DNA of 64,000 nt from Arthrobacter sp. FB24 (GCF_000196235.1 NC_008541.1:2170001-2234000), one strand, 5' to 3'. Shown: positions 1 through 8,843, counted from the stretch's first letter. Notes: generated from the sequence alone by a model not told the origin. Program-made: numbers and translations.

Positions 1-45
1 CGGCGTGCTCACACCGCCCTCGGGCTACAGGGCATAAGTAGGGAA

Positions 46-82
46 GTTGGCCGGGGAGCGCGTTTCGCGCACCCCGGCCAAC
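46..82. terminator. Long GC-rich hairpin, probable terminator
   Basis: An 11-bp perfect stem (GTTGGCCGGGG with CCCCGGCCAAC) continues past one A-A mismatch into a further 5-bp stem with a TTT loop. There is no long T run, as is common for actinobacterial terminators. It probably ends a gene lying to the left of the window. Confidence 0.6.
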
Positions 83-198
83 TCTTGTGCCTCGGCTGTT
101 TCTGAGCTGAACGATTCACAACATGAAAAGCAGACTTAGTTACGGGTCGGCTGTGGTCGTTGTCGGTCGCGGCCGCCTGGCGAGACAAGAAGAAGACA

Positions 199-417
199 AT
201 GGATTATTCCCAGCTGGCCTACCCGCTCGTCGGCGCTATCAATACCGAAGCCCTCAGTGCGTTGCCCGGGGCCCCCGTAATCGAACCCGGAGGCGCCATG
301 AGAAAGCGTAGACGAGTCAGCCGCCTCCGTGGCCGACTCTCGAATTTGTTACATCGGGCAGCCTGGGCCTTGGAACCGGACGTGGAACGGTGGGATCCCT
401 GCCCGGGCGCCGGGTAG
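199..417 (+). CDS. Possible small hypothetical protein (72 aa)
   Basis: I do not recognise this protein. It is a 72-codon frame with an ATG preceded by a GAAGAAGA purine stretch. The second half is Arg-rich and amphipathic (RLRGRLSNLLHRAAWALEP), a composition often seen in small actinobacterial proteins. Codon use is mostly GC-ending but not strikingly biased, and the surrounding 700 bases contain gene decay, so it could equally be a chance frame or a remnant. Confidence 0.3.
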   Translation: MDYSQLAYPLVGAINTEALSALPGAPVIEPGGAMRKRRRVSRLRGRLSNLLHRAAWALEPDVERWDPCPGAG

Positions 418-770
418 TAGAAAAGACCTATCCCTTCGGGATTGCCCGGGCTCCATATTAGGCCGGTCCCGTGGTTGTGGAGTCCACTGGTCAATGACAC
501 TGCGGGATAGCGGCGTCGACCAGGCAGACGGATGGACCGCCGGGGGAGTATCCGAGCCTGGAAGGGCCTGTGCAATAGTGTGAGCGCAGCGGTAGGAGCC
601 GTACGGTTTTCGATGACAGTGTCTTTATGGGGCAATGGTCGCGGCGCACAGGCGGGGCCCGTGTAGGTTTTGTCCTGCCGGATAGTGACTCTTCGGGACG
701 AATCGAGCATAGCTGCCTCCGGGTATCCGGGCGACGATTTTGCCCCGCAAAGGCCTCTGGCAAGGCCGGA
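418..770. other. Non-coding stretch with no recognisable feature
   Basis: No convincing gene, RNA or repeat is seen here. Short frames on both strands lack homology-like motifs and ribosome binding sites. It lies downstream of the pseudogene at 771-1273 and may hold further unrecognisable decayed sequence. Confidence 0.5.
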
Positions 771-1273
771 TTATTCGCCTTCGTCGACCGACAGGCGACG
801 ATGACGTTCCCGTTGGCCATAGGCCGCCCGAAGAATGTCGTCCTTTGTCTCGAATCCCGAGCCCAACGCGCCACCGATGAGCGCCGCCGATGTCGTCATC
901 CAGGCAACCTCCACAAAGTCCGAATTAGTCACGGGATGTTGCAGGGTCAGCGCCAACAAGACATCGCAACTTCCGCGACCACGGTACGGCCATCGAAACG
1001 AATGGGAAGATCGGTTAGGCAGACCAAGACATCCCATGCACGGAGGATTCGGTGCTTCGCAATGGACTCCAGCATCGGCGCCAACACACTGCCAGCCGTA
1101 AGATCCTGGTACTCGATCACTACTGACCAATCGTGGCGCTCATCGGCAAGGTTGAGAAGATGGCCCACTTCGCGACCGTTGCGCTCGGCAAACTCCGCGG
1201 TGACCTCCGGTTCAGCGAGCACGCCCAGCGTACGGGCACTCGTGGGGTTCACGTCGCCTGAACTTTGCGGCAA
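771..1273 (-). pseudogene. Internally deleted remnant of an actinobacterial membrane-protein gene
   Basis: Reading leftward, a TTG start at 1273 is preceded by a perfect AGGAGG (1280-1285, 6-nt spacing). The first frame encodes an acidic N-terminal domain containing the stretches EVTAEFAERNGREVGHLL and SVVIEYQDLTAGSVLAP, and runs into a stop just after GRTVVAEVAMS. A second frame takes up near 950-965 with LLALTLQHPV and a short hydrophobic segment, ending in ETKDDILRAAYGQRERHRR. From memory, intact actinobacterial homologues join these two ends through a central part of a few hundred residues that includes membrane helices. The middle is therefore missing and the frame is broken: an internal deletion, not a sequencing slip. 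Function is unknown. Confidence 0.6.
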
Positions 1274-1512
1274 GCCTGTCCTCCTATGATTCAGTGTTGT
1301 GACCAGCGACTTGGCGGTCACAAGGGTCCTGGACGCGGATTTCCGATGCGTCACTCCCTGGGGTCTGCTCCGGGGCACCGCGGTCTGTGCCCTGCAGGCT
1401 TCCCATGCTCACCTGGTCAGGGGCTGACGTCCGCGGCCTCACCTAGGCGTGCCACTGTCGCCAAGGCAACGGCATTTCCCCGCCCGTCCAGAAGCGATCG
1501 GCTGGGACGGAC

Positions 1513-1518
1513 TAGAAT
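1513..1518 (+). promoter_or_regulatory. Possible -10 box for a leaderless araC-type transcript
   Basis: TAGAAT lies 9 nt before the ATG at 1528, and no Shine-Dalgarno sequence is visible. Transcription would begin at or next to the start codon, a leaderless arrangement common in actinobacteria. No clear -35 box is seen. Confidence 0.35.
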
Positions 1519-1527
1519 TGACGGATT

Positions 1528-2505
1528 ATGGCCAGTCAGCAGAATGATCTGCCCGCCCTGCCTCGCGCCTTTCGCTTCACCACGCATGGCATCGCGCCCG
1601 TCAACCGCGTCCAGCTGTGGGAGGGCCACAACGCCAAGGCCCTGATTTCGCTCGATATCCGGACCCTCGACGAGTCCCCGCTGCACGCGGCTGAAGTGAA
1701 TCTCCAATTTCCGTACCTGCGTCTTGCCCACGTGCGCGGTACGGCCCAGATCGTGGAGCGTTCGGAATCGTTCATCCGGCAGAACCCCACCGAAATGGTG
1801 GCGATCTTCTTCGCCCTAGCCGGCGATGCATTCTTTTACCACCGCAGCGGCCACGAGTTGTTGAAACCGGGCCAAGCCATCATGTACGACGCAGACCTGC
1901 CGTTCATGCGCGGCTTCGCGGAAGGGCTCCAAGAGCTTGTCCTTACCGTTCCCCGGCCGCTTTTCCTGGAGCTGTCCGGGGGGACTGGCCTCAACCGACC
2001 AGTGCGGTTCGATTTCGGCCCCGGCGGGGTCCCTCAGGCACAAGAGCTCGCGCGGCGGATCCGGACAGCGCTGGCGGCCCAGCAGCCGACGGATGACGCC
2101 GAGAATACCGTCCTTGAACTATTCCGCTCAATCGCTTCAGGGGGCAACGCCGGCAGCGATGCCGGCTATCTGGCAGCTGCCAAGGGATACATCGAACGGC
2201 ACCACGGCGATCCTGAACTTTCGACGGCGGAGGTGGCTGCCGCCGTCGGCATCAGTGAGCGGCAGCTAGGGCGGGCCTTCGCAGCCGCGGGCCTCACGCC
2301 CGGGCGGTATGTCCTGGGGCTGCGGCTGGATCGCGGCCAGGAGCTTCTCGCTTCGCCCGCCGCGGATGGCTTGAGCATCGGCGAGATCGCTGCGAGGGTC
2401 GGCTTTTTGTCGCAGAACTATTTCGCACGTACCTTCAAAGAGCGGTTCAGCGCCACGCCATTGCAGACGCGCAAGGCAGCCAGGGCAGGCATTCCGCTTG
2501 AGTAG
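1528..2505 (+). CDS. AraC/XylS-family transcriptional regulator of the phenol cluster
   Basis: This 325-aa protein has an N-terminal sensor region of the AraC_binding_2 type (about residues 30-200) and a C-terminal pair of helix-turn-helix motifs (about 220-320: LSTAEVAAAVGISERQLGRAF, then GEIAARVGFLSQNYFARTFK and the family signature ending in P-L-Q-T-R). Related regulators sit next to phenol hydroxylase and catechol genes in Rhodococcus. It directly precedes, in the same direction, a TfdB-like hydroxylase gene, and a 21-bp-spaced direct repeat lies between them at 2523-2554. I infer that it activates the aromatic cluster in response to a phenolic compound. No Shine-Dalgarno is seen at the chosen ATG; a -10-like box 9 nt upstream suggests a leaderless mRNA. 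Confidence 0.85.
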   Translation: MASQQNDLPALPRAFRFTTHGIAPVNRVQLWEGHNAKALISLDIRTLDESPLHAAEVNLQFPYLRLAHVRGTAQIVERSESFIRQNPTEMVAIFFALAGDAFFYHRSGHELLKPGQAIMYDADLPFMRGFAEGLQELVLTVPRPLFLELSGGTGLNRPVRFDFGPGGVPQAQELARRIRTALAAQQPTDDAENTVLELFRSIASGGNAGSDAGYLAAAKGYIERHHGDPELSTAEVAAAVGISERQLGRAFAAAGLTPGRYVLGLRLDRGQELLASPAADGLSIGEIAARVGFLSQNYFARTFKERFSATPLQTRKAARAGIPLE

Positions 2506-2522
2506 CCGCAGAGGGAACGGGT

Positions 2523-2554
2523 CGTTTTAGTACTGCGGCGACGCGTTTTAGCAC
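2523..2554. promoter_or_regulatory. Tandem direct repeat, candidate AraC operator
   Basis: CGTTTTAGTAC (2523-2533) and CGTTTTAGCAC (2544-2554) agree at 10 of 11 positions and start exactly 21 bp apart, two helical turns. That is the layout expected for the two half-sites of an AraC/XylS protein. It sits 18 nt after the araC-type gene and about 140 nt before the TfdB-like start. Confidence 0.5.
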
Positions 2555-2693
2555 CGGCCGGACGCATCAGCGCCGACCAGGTCCACGGCCGATAGTGACC
2601 TGTGACACTTCTTGGGAAGGCCCGGTCCAGCAGCATCACCACCGCAAAGCCAGCGCCGGCCACAGTGTCCAACCACAACCAACGGAGGTTGTC

Positions 2694-4553
2694 ATGCCAA
2701 TTTTCAATGACGGAATCACCGCCACTGCCCGCCCGGAAGGTACCGGCATCGTCATTACGGACGTGCTGATTGTGGGCTCCGGCCCAGCAGGCAGCTCGGC
2801 GTCCCTGTTCCTCTCCAACCAGGGCATCCCGAACATCATGATCACCAAGTATCGCTGGACCGCGAACACGCCCCGTGCCCACATCACCAACCAGCGCACC
2901 ATGGAAGTCCTGCGCGACGCCGGCATCGAGGAGCAGGTCCTGGCCGAGGCCACGCCGCACGAACTCATGGGTGACACGGTCTATTGTGAATCCCTCGCCG
3001 GCGAGGAGATCGGCCGCCGCCCTACCTGGGGCACGCGTCCTGATCGGCGGGCCGACTATGAACTCGCGTCGCCTTCCATGCCGTGCGATATTCCGCAGAC
3101 TCTGCTGGAACCGATCATGGTCAAGAACGCGGCGATGCGTGGCACGCAGGTCCAGTTTTCCACTGAATACCTATCCCATACGCAGGATGGCGACGGCGTA
3201 AGTGTCCAGGTGCTGAACCGCCTCACCGGACACGAATACACCATCCGGGCGAAGTACCTCATTGGCGCTGATGGTGCGCGCTCCAAGGTGGCCGCCGACA
3301 TCGAGCTCCCCATGGAGGGCCTGATGGACATTGATGGCTCTATGAACATCACGTTCAAGGCGGACCTGACCCACCTCGTGAAGCACCGCCCGTCAATCCT
3401 GTACTGGGTGTTCAACCCGGGCTCAAACATCGGCGGTCTCGGCGCCGGCCTGATCCGCATGGTCCGCCCGTGGAATGAGTGGTTGATCTGCTGGGGCTTC
3501 GACATCAACGGTGAGCCCCCGGTCCTGGACAATGCCGAAGCAATCCGGATCATCCGTAACCTGGTGGGCGTCGCGGACCTCGACGTCGAAATCCTGGGCT
3601 ATTCGCTGTGGGGCAACAACGAACAGTGGGCCACCCACCTGCAGAAGGGCCGCGTTTTCTGCGCCGGAGATGCCATCCACAAGCACCCGCCGAGCCACGG
3701 ACTTGGCTCCAACACCTCCATTCAGGATTCCTACAACCTGGCCTGGAAGCTGGCCGCCGTAATTAGGGGCCAGGCCGGTCCCGAACTGCTGGAAACCTAC
3801 TCCACCGAGCGCGCCCCCGTGGCCAAGCAGATTGTCACCCGCGCCAACCAGTCCAGCCGCGACTACAAGCCGATCTTTGACGCCCTGGGGGTCACGGATG
3901 CCACCACGGACCCGGAATTCACCGAGAAGCTCCAGCTTCGCAAGGAAAACTCGCCCGAGGGCGCCGCGCGCCGGACGGCACTGCGCGCCGCACTCGACGC
4001 GAAGGACTATGAGTTCAATGCACAGGGTACCGAGATCGGTCAGTACTACGAGTCAACGGCTGTCGTGACCGACGGCGGTGAGCGGCCTGCACGGACCGAG
4101 GACGAGCTGCTGCATCACCAGAAGTCCACGTTCCCGGGCCTCCGGTTGCCGCATGCCTGGCTTGGAAACGCAACGTCCAAGTACTCGACTCACGACATCG
4201 CCAAAGGCACCGGTTTCACCATCTTCACCGGAATCACGGGTCAGGCTTGGGCAGACGCCGCGGTCAATGTGGCCGCTCGGCTGGGGATTGAGCTCAAAGC
4301 CGTGGTCATTGGCGAAGGCCGGGAGGTCCAGGACCTCTACGGGGACTGGCTCCGCCAGCGGGAAGTCCAGGAGGACGGTGTCATTCTCGTTCGCCCGGAC
4401 AAGCACATCGGCTGGCGCGCCCACACTATGGTTCAGGATCCCGTAGCTGCCCTTACCGCAGTGCTCGCCGAGATCTTGAGCGTCGGCCTTGAAGACTGCG
4501 ATCTCGCCGAGGAAGCCGAAGCCGTTCTCGCACCCGCCGGTCTTAGTCGCTGA
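2694..4553 (+). CDS. FAD-dependent phenol hydroxylase, TfdB-like (2,4-dichlorophenol 6-monooxygenase family)
   Basis: This single-component NAD(P)H flavoprotein hydroxylase would convert a phenol or chlorophenol to the corresponding catechol in the cytoplasm. The 619-aa length fits the family. An FAD dinucleotide-binding motif GSGPAG lies at residues 28-33, followed by YRWTANTPRAHITNQR, which is nearly invariant in TfdB proteins as I recall them. Further on are a GADGARSKV motif and the FAD ribityl motif GDAIHKHPPSHGLGSN. The ATG at 2694 has GGAGG at 2684-2688; a longer frame upstream lacks support. Its position after an AraC regulator and before the catechol genes fits the first step of the pathway. 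Preference for phenol, chlorophenol or resorcinol cannot be read from the sequence. Confidence 0.88.
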   Translation: MPIFNDGITATARPEGTGIVITDVLIVGSGPAGSSASLFLSNQGIPNIMITKYRWTANTPRAHITNQRTMEVLRDAGIEEQVLAEATPHELMGDTVYCESLAGEEIGRRPTWGTRPDRRADYELASPSMPCDIPQTLLEPIMVKNAAMRGTQVQFSTEYLSHTQDGDGVSVQVLNRLTGHEYTIRAKYLIGADGARSKVAADIELPMEGLMDIDGSMNITFKADLTHLVKHRPSILYWVFNPGSNIGGLGAGLIRMVRPWNEWLICWGFDINGEPPVLDNAEAIRIIRNLVGVADLDVEILGYSLWGNNEQWATHLQKGRVFCAGDAIHKHPPSHGLGSNTSIQDSYNLAWKLAAVIRGQAGPELLETYSTERAPVAKQIVTRANQSSRDYKPIFDALGVTDATTDPEFTEKLQLRKENSPEGAARRTALRAALDAKDYEFNAQGTEIGQYYESTAVVTDGGERPARTEDELLHHQKSTFPGLRLPHAWLGNATSKYSTHDIAKGTGFTIFTGITGQAWADAAVNVAARLGIELKAVVIGEGREVQDLYGDWLRQREVQEDGVILVRPDKHIGWRAHTMVQDPVAALTAVLAEILSVGLEDCDLAEEAEAVLAPAGLSR

Positions 4554-4705
4554 GCGCGCAGCAACATTTCACTCCGGTGAATATCGGCATTATTCGGACC
4601 TAAAGGCTCTTAGTCACGGATAAATATGTATTTCTATTTACGAATACGCGCTTTTACGCTTATTTCTGCATGGCATTGAGCCAGCAGACCTACTGAGAGG
4701 CCTCA

Positions 4706-5626
4706 ATGGAGACGCGACATCTCAAGTACTTCATAGCCGTCGCAGAAGAACGGCATTTCGGCAGGGCCGCCGCCAGACTCCATATGGCGCAACCGCCTTT
4801 GTCCCAACAGATCCGGCAGCTGGAGGAACAGTTGGGCACCCCGCTGATGGTCCGGACTACCAGGAAGGTGGAGCTGACGCCGGCAGGTCAGGTACTGCTG
4901 GATCGGGGGCGGGTGCTGCTTCAGGAACTGCAAGTCCTGGAATCCGATGTGCAGCAGGTTGGCGAAGGTGCCACGGGCGTGCTCCGGGTAGGGTTCACCG
5001 GCACGGCCACGTACCGGCTAATGCCCATCATCGTCCAGGCCGCGCGCCGCACCCTGCCTGGGCTCCGCATCACGGTCCAAGGCGAAATGCTGACGCCGCA
5101 GATGGAAGCTGCGTTGGAGGAGGGCAGGCTCGATGCTGCCGTCCTCCGCCCACCTGTTCATTCGGGGGCCATCGCCCTGAAGCTGCTGGAACAGGACCAG
5201 CTGGTGGCGGCCTTGCCCGCAGACTCGCCGCTGGCAGAGAAGGGAACGCTGGAGCTGGCCGCCCTGTCCGAGGAGGGCTTCATCGGATATCCCGGCTATT
5301 CCGCGGTCAGCAGCATCTTTGTTGATGCCTGCCGCAAGGCCGGATTCCAGCCCCGGGTCGTTCAGGAGGCAAAGGAGACCTCCACACTGCTCTCGCTCGT
5401 GGCCTCCGGTATGGGCATAGCACTCGTTCCCATGACATCTCGGATGTTTTCCTATCAGGGCGTTGCTTTCCGGCCGCTCCGGAACCCCCCGCCGATGGAC
5501 CTGGCGGTGGCCTGGAACAGCGACAAGGAAACGCCGCTGTTGCGCGCCTTCCTCGATCTCTTCGATTCCCTCCCCGCCAAGCAGCCCCCAGGTAAGTCGG
5601 CAACCTCCAAAGGACAGACCCCGTGA
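4706..5626 (+). CDS. LysR-family regulator (CatR/BenM-like)
   Basis: This 306-aa LysR regulator opens with METRHLKYFIAVAEERHFGRAA, the typical start of CatR/CatM/BenM regulators that sense muconate. The winged HTH spans about residues 1-60 and the effector-binding domain about 90-295. GAGAGG precedes the ATG by 5 nt. The 150 bases upstream include an unusually AT-rich segment (about 4610-4670) that probably carries its promoter. Its TGA overlaps the GTG of catB (GTGA), so regulator and catB are translated from one message. This is unusual, because CatR-type genes normally diverge from catB. Muconate as inducer is inferred. Confidence 0.88.
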   Translation: METRHLKYFIAVAEERHFGRAAARLHMAQPPLSQQIRQLEEQLGTPLMVRTTRKVELTPAGQVLLDRGRVLLQELQVLESDVQQVGEGATGVLRVGFTGTATYRLMPIIVQAARRTLPGLRITVQGEMLTPQMEAALEEGRLDAAVLRPPVHSGAIALKLLEQDQLVAALPADSPLAEKGTLELAALSEEGFIGYPGYSAVSSIFVDACRKAGFQPRVVQEAKETSTLLSLVASGMGIALVPMTSRMFSYQGVAFRPLRNPPPMDLAVAWNSDKETPLLRAFLDLFDSLPAKQPPGKSATSKGQTP

Positions 5627-6723
5627 AGATCACACGCATCGAGGCCATCCCCTATGCCATCCCGTACTCGCGGCCGCTGAAGTTCGCCAGCGGAGAGGTG
5701 AGCACCGCGGAACATGTGCTGGTCCGGATCCACACGGATGCGGGTATCTGCGGAGTGGCAGACACTCCTCCGCGGCCCTATACATACGGCGAAACCCAGG
5801 ATTCGATCGTGTCGGTGGTGACCAAGGTCTTTGCCCCGCAGCTCATCGGGATGGACCCGATGGACCGCTCCAAAGTCCAGCAGTTGCTCGGGCGCACGGT
5901 CAATAACCCCACGGCCAAGGGGGCCCTGGACATCGCACTCTGGGATGTCATCGGGATTTCGCTGGGCACCCCGGTGCACAAGCTCCTGGGTGGCTTCAGC
6001 GACAGCATGCGGGTCTCGCACATGCTGGGCTTCAAGGCCGCCGCAGAGCTCCTCGAGGAAGCGCTGCGGTTCCGTGAAACGTACGGCATCGACACCTTCA
6101 AGCTCAAGGTTGGCCGGCGGCCGCTCTCCCTGGACGTCGAGGCCTGCCACGTGCTGCGGGAAGGCCTCGGTGCGGACACCGAGATCTACCTCGATGCCAA
6201 CCGCGGGTGGACGGCGAACGAGGCCATGGAGGTGCTCCGCCGGACCGAAGGCCTGGGATTGTCAATGCTGGAGGAGCCGTGCGATGCCGCCGAGGCGATG
6301 GGACGGCGCCGGCTGGTCCAGCACTCGAGCATCCCGATCGTGGGCGACGAAAGCGTCCCCAACCTCGGGGACGTTTCCCGGGAACTGCTCTCCGGCGGAA
6401 GCAACGCGATCTGCATTAAGACAGCGCGCAGCGGTTTCACCGAGGCCCAGCAGATCCTCGGCCTCTGCGAGGGCCTTGGCGTGGACGTCACGATGGGCAA
6501 CCAGATCGACACACAGGTCGGCAGTCTCGCCACGGTCACCTTCGGCGCGGCCTTCGAGGCCAGCTCCCGGCGGGCCGGGGAGCTCTCCAACTACCTGGAC
6601 ATGACGGATGACCTGCTTGCGGAGCCGCTCGAAATTACCGACGGGGCCATCCGGGTCCGCAAGGCCCCCGGCGTCGGGGCAGCCATCGACGCCGACAAGC
6701 TGCAGAAGTACCGTCAGGACTAG
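5623..6723 (+). CDS. catB: Muconate cycloisomerase
   Basis: This enolase-superfamily enzyme converts cis,cis-muconate to muconolactone in the catechol ortho-cleavage pathway. The 366-aa protein shows the cycloisomerase KxK motif (K160 and K162 in FKLKVG). Metal ligands are D191 (LDANRGW), E217 (LEEP) and D242 (GDES), and a second catalytic lysine is K266 (CIKTARSG). The start is GTG at 5623, overlapping the stop of the LysR gene by 4 nt. catC follows after 52 nt. A chloromuconate cycloisomerase role is possible given the hydroxylases nearby; sequence alone does not separate the two. Confidence 0.92.
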   Translation: MKITRIEAIPYAIPYSRPLKFASGEVSTAEHVLVRIHTDAGICGVADTPPRPYTYGETQDSIVSVVTKVFAPQLIGMDPMDRSKVQQLLGRTVNNPTAKGALDIALWDVIGISLGTPVHKLLGGFSDSMRVSHMLGFKAAAELLEEALRFRETYGIDTFKLKVGRRPLSLDVEACHVLREGLGADTEIYLDANRGWTANEAMEVLRRTEGLGLSMLEEPCDAAEAMGRRRLVQHSSIPIVGDESVPNLGDVSRELLSGGSNAICIKTARSGFTEAQQILGLCEGLGVDVTMGNQIDTQVGSLATVTFGAAFEASSRRAGELSNYLDMTDDLLAEPLEITDGAIRVRKAPGVGAAIDADKLQKYRQD

Positions 6724-6775
6724 GCGTGCCCGGCCGTATCCGCCCCCAGAAACCCCACACCGAAAGGAACACCTC

Positions 6776-7054
6776 ATGCTTTACCTGGTCCGCATGGACG
6801 TCAATATTCCGCCGGACATGCCCAAAGAAAACGTCGACGCAATCAAGGCGGAGGAACGGGAGTACTCCCAGGAGCTCCAGCACAACGGCCGCTGGCCGCA
6901 CTTGTGGCGGGTCGTGGGCGAGTACTCCAACTACTCGGTGTTCGACGTCGCGGACAACGATGAGTTGCACACGCTGCTGTCCGGACTGCCCCTCTTCCCG
7001 TACATGGACATCAAGGTTACGCCGCTGGCCAAGCACCCGTCCGCCATCGAATAG
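6776..7054 (+). CDS. catC: Muconolactone delta-isomerase
   Basis: This small cytoplasmic isomerase converts muconolactone to 3-oxoadipate enol-lactone. The 92-aa length and the opening MLYLVRMDVNIPPDMP are standard for CatC. The conserved core includes WPHLWRVVGEYSNYSVFDV and the C-terminal LPLFPYMDIKVTPLAKHPS. GAAAGGAA lies upstream of the ATG. A longer in-frame extension upstream overlaps the end of catB and is rejected. In Rhodococcus opacus 1CP a CatC relative (ClcF) dehalogenates chloromuconolactone, so a dehalogenating role is conceivable here. Confidence 0.93.
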   Translation: MLYLVRMDVNIPPDMPKENVDAIKAEEREYSQELQHNGRWPHLWRVVGEYSNYSVFDVADNDELHTLLSGLPLFPYMDIKVTPLAKHPSAIE

Positions 7055-7062
7055 CACGCCCC

Positions 7063-7098
7063 GCATTTATATCAATTAGCATGCATCGCATTCATATC
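7063..7098. repeat. Direct repeat in the catC-catA gap, possible regulatory site
   Basis: GCATTTATATC (7063-7073) and GCATTCATATC (7088-7098) differ at one base and start 25 bp apart, just after the catC stop. The 220-bp gap before catA is AT-richer than its surroundings and could hold a separate catA promoter. It does not resemble the candidate operator at 2523-2554. The regulator, if any, is unknown. Confidence 0.3.
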
Positions 7099-7274
7099 GA
7101 AGAGCTTTCAATGATCCGGAAATAGGTATTTCCCCTCGCTCAATAAGGGCAATATCGTGGAAACAACACCGGATGTGATGTGCAGCACTAAGCAGCAGAC
7201 GCGACATACCGGAACCCCTCGAACCGTTTATGACCAAGGTTCCGGAGCCACCATTCTTTGACAAGGGAGTCACC

Positions 7275-8123
7275 ATGACAACGGAAATCCAAGCCACCGC
7301 CGCATCCTCCGGCGCGGGGGCCACCGCCCGCTTCCGGGAAAACAAGCACATCGGCGCCGGCACGAGCCAGGAACGTGTCAGCTCGCTGGCCGGCCGCATC
7401 ATCAAGGCGATCAACGACACCGTCCTGGATGAGAAAGTCACCTATGACGAGTACAACGCTTTCAAGGCCTGGCTTATCCAGGTCGGCGAGGACGGCGAAT
7501 GGCCGCTGTTTTTGGACGTCTGGGTGGAACACTCAGTCGAGGAGGTCGCCAACGCCAACCGGCACGGTTCCAAGGGCACCATCGAGGGACCGTACTACAT
7601 CCCTAACGCCCCCTCGCAGAAGACCCCGGTCACCCTGCCGATGCGCGACGACGAACCCGGCACCCCGCTGCTGTTCCAGGGCCAGGTCACGAATGTCGCT
7701 GGTGAGCCGCTCGCCGGGGCGCTGATCGAACTGTGGCACGCCGATGACCTTGGCTTCTACTCCCAGTTCGCCCCCGGGCTGCCGGAATGGAACCTCCGCG
7801 GCTCCATCGTTGCCGATTCCCAGGGCAACTTCCAGATCAACACCATGCAGCCGGCGCCGTACCAGATCCCCACCGACGGCGCCTGCGGTGCCCTTATCGC
7901 CGCGGCCGGCTGGCACGCCTGGCGGCCTGCGCACCTTCACTTGAAGGTTTCAGCGCCGGAGCACCAGCTCATCACCACCCAGCTTTACTTCGAAGGCGAC
8001 GAGCACGTCGCCGACGACATCGCCTCGGCCGTGAAGCCCGAACTCGTCCTCGCCCCGACAGAGCGCGCCGACGGCAAGGGTCGCGAAGTCACCTACAACT
8101 TCGTTCTCGACCCCCAGGACTAA
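7275..8123 (+). CDS. catA: Catechol 1,2-dioxygenase (intradiol)
   Basis: This non-haem Fe(III) enzyme cleaves catechol to cis,cis-muconate, feeding CatB. The 282-aa protein has an N-terminal helical dimerisation domain (about residues 20-100) and a C-terminal beta domain. The iron ligands are visible: Y162 (GFYSQF), Y196 (PAPYQIP), H220 and H222 (RPAHLHLK). The sequence follows Rhodococcus CatA rather than hydroxyquinol dioxygenases, for example FKAWLIQVGEDGEWPLFLDV. ATG 7275 is chosen because of AAGGGAG upstream; an upstream in-frame start would add 15 residues. Activity on chlorocatechols cannot be excluded. Confidence 0.92.
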   Translation: MTTEIQATAASSGAGATARFRENKHIGAGTSQERVSSLAGRIIKAINDTVLDEKVTYDEYNAFKAWLIQVGEDGEWPLFLDVWVEHSVEEVANANRHGSKGTIEGPYYIPNAPSQKTPVTLPMRDDEPGTPLLFQGQVTNVAGEPLAGALIELWHADDLGFYSQFAPGLPEWNLRGSIVADSQGNFQINTMQPAPYQIPTDGACGALIAAAGWHAWRPAHLHLKVSAPEHQLITTQLYFEGDEHVADDIASAVKPELVLAPTERADGKGREVTYNFVLDPQD

Positions 8124-8261
8124 AGCTCCAGTCCCGGGCCCGGGGGCGGAACACTTCCGACCCCGGGCCCAACCCGTACATCACCCTCACCCGCCATAAT
8201 GCCGCTCGCCCAAAATCAGGCCGCCGCCACGGTAGCGGCCAACAGCAGAAAGGAGGAGTCG

Positions 8262-8843
8262 ATGACTCAGGAAGTCATGGGGGCCATTGACACACGCGAA
8301 CTGCGGCACGTCTTTGGCACGTTTGCCACCGGCGTCACGGTGGTGACATGTCGGTCCGACGGCGGCGTCCCGCACGGCGCCACGGTCAATGCCTTCACCG
8401 CCGTCTCCCTGGATCCGCCGCTCGCCCAGGTCACCCTGACCCGGACCTCGCGGGCCGCCCGCTACCTCGAAGGTGCCGCCTTCGCCATCAACATCCTGTC
8501 CCTCGAACAGATGGATGTTGCCCTGCATTTCGCCGGCAAGGTCCTCGACGAGGAGCCGGAATGGACCCTGGACGGAAACGTCCCGGTGCTAACCCGGAAT
8601 GCCGCCACGCTCGAATGCCGGCCGTGGAACGTCTACGACGGCGGCGACCACATCATCGTCGTGGGCGAGGTCATCGGCATGGAAATCACCAAGCGGGAAC
8701 CGCTCCTGTTCTTCGGCGGCAAATTCCGCCAGATCGGCCGGCTCGTTGAGGGGGCCCCTTGGGACCACTCCGGCGACGCCCCGGAATCGGGCTGGTTCGC
8801 CGGCTCCAGCTCCTTCAAGCCGCTCCACGGCTCCACACGCTAA
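8262..8843 (+). CDS. Flavin reductase component of a two-component phenol hydroxylase
   Basis: This 193-aa protein of the HpaC/PheA2 flavin-reductase family supplies reduced FAD from NAD(P)H to the oxygenase encoded just downstream. Family features are FGTFATGVTVVTC near the N-terminus, NAFTAVSLDPPL at about 45-60 (flavin binding) and FFGGKFRQIG near 150. A strong AAGGAGGA precedes the ATG. The next gene begins 69 nt downstream, so the pair should be co-transcribed. PheA2/PheA1 pairs next to catA are known in Rhodococcus, which supports this assignment. Confidence 0.9.
   Translation: MTQEVMGAIDTRELRHVFGTFATGVTVVTCRSDGGVPHGATVNAFTAVSLDPPLAQVTLTRTSRAARYLEGAAFAINILSLEQMDVALHFAGKVLDEEPEWTLDGNVPVLTRNAATLECRPWNVYDGGDHIIVVGEVIGMEITKREPLLFFGGKFRQIGRLVEGAPWDHSGDAPESGWFAGSSSFKPLHGSTR

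Noticed and set aside
7088..7275. Second AraC operator before catA
   Set aside because: The repeat found there does not match the CGTTTTAG repeat at 2523-2554, so assignment to the same regulator was not made.
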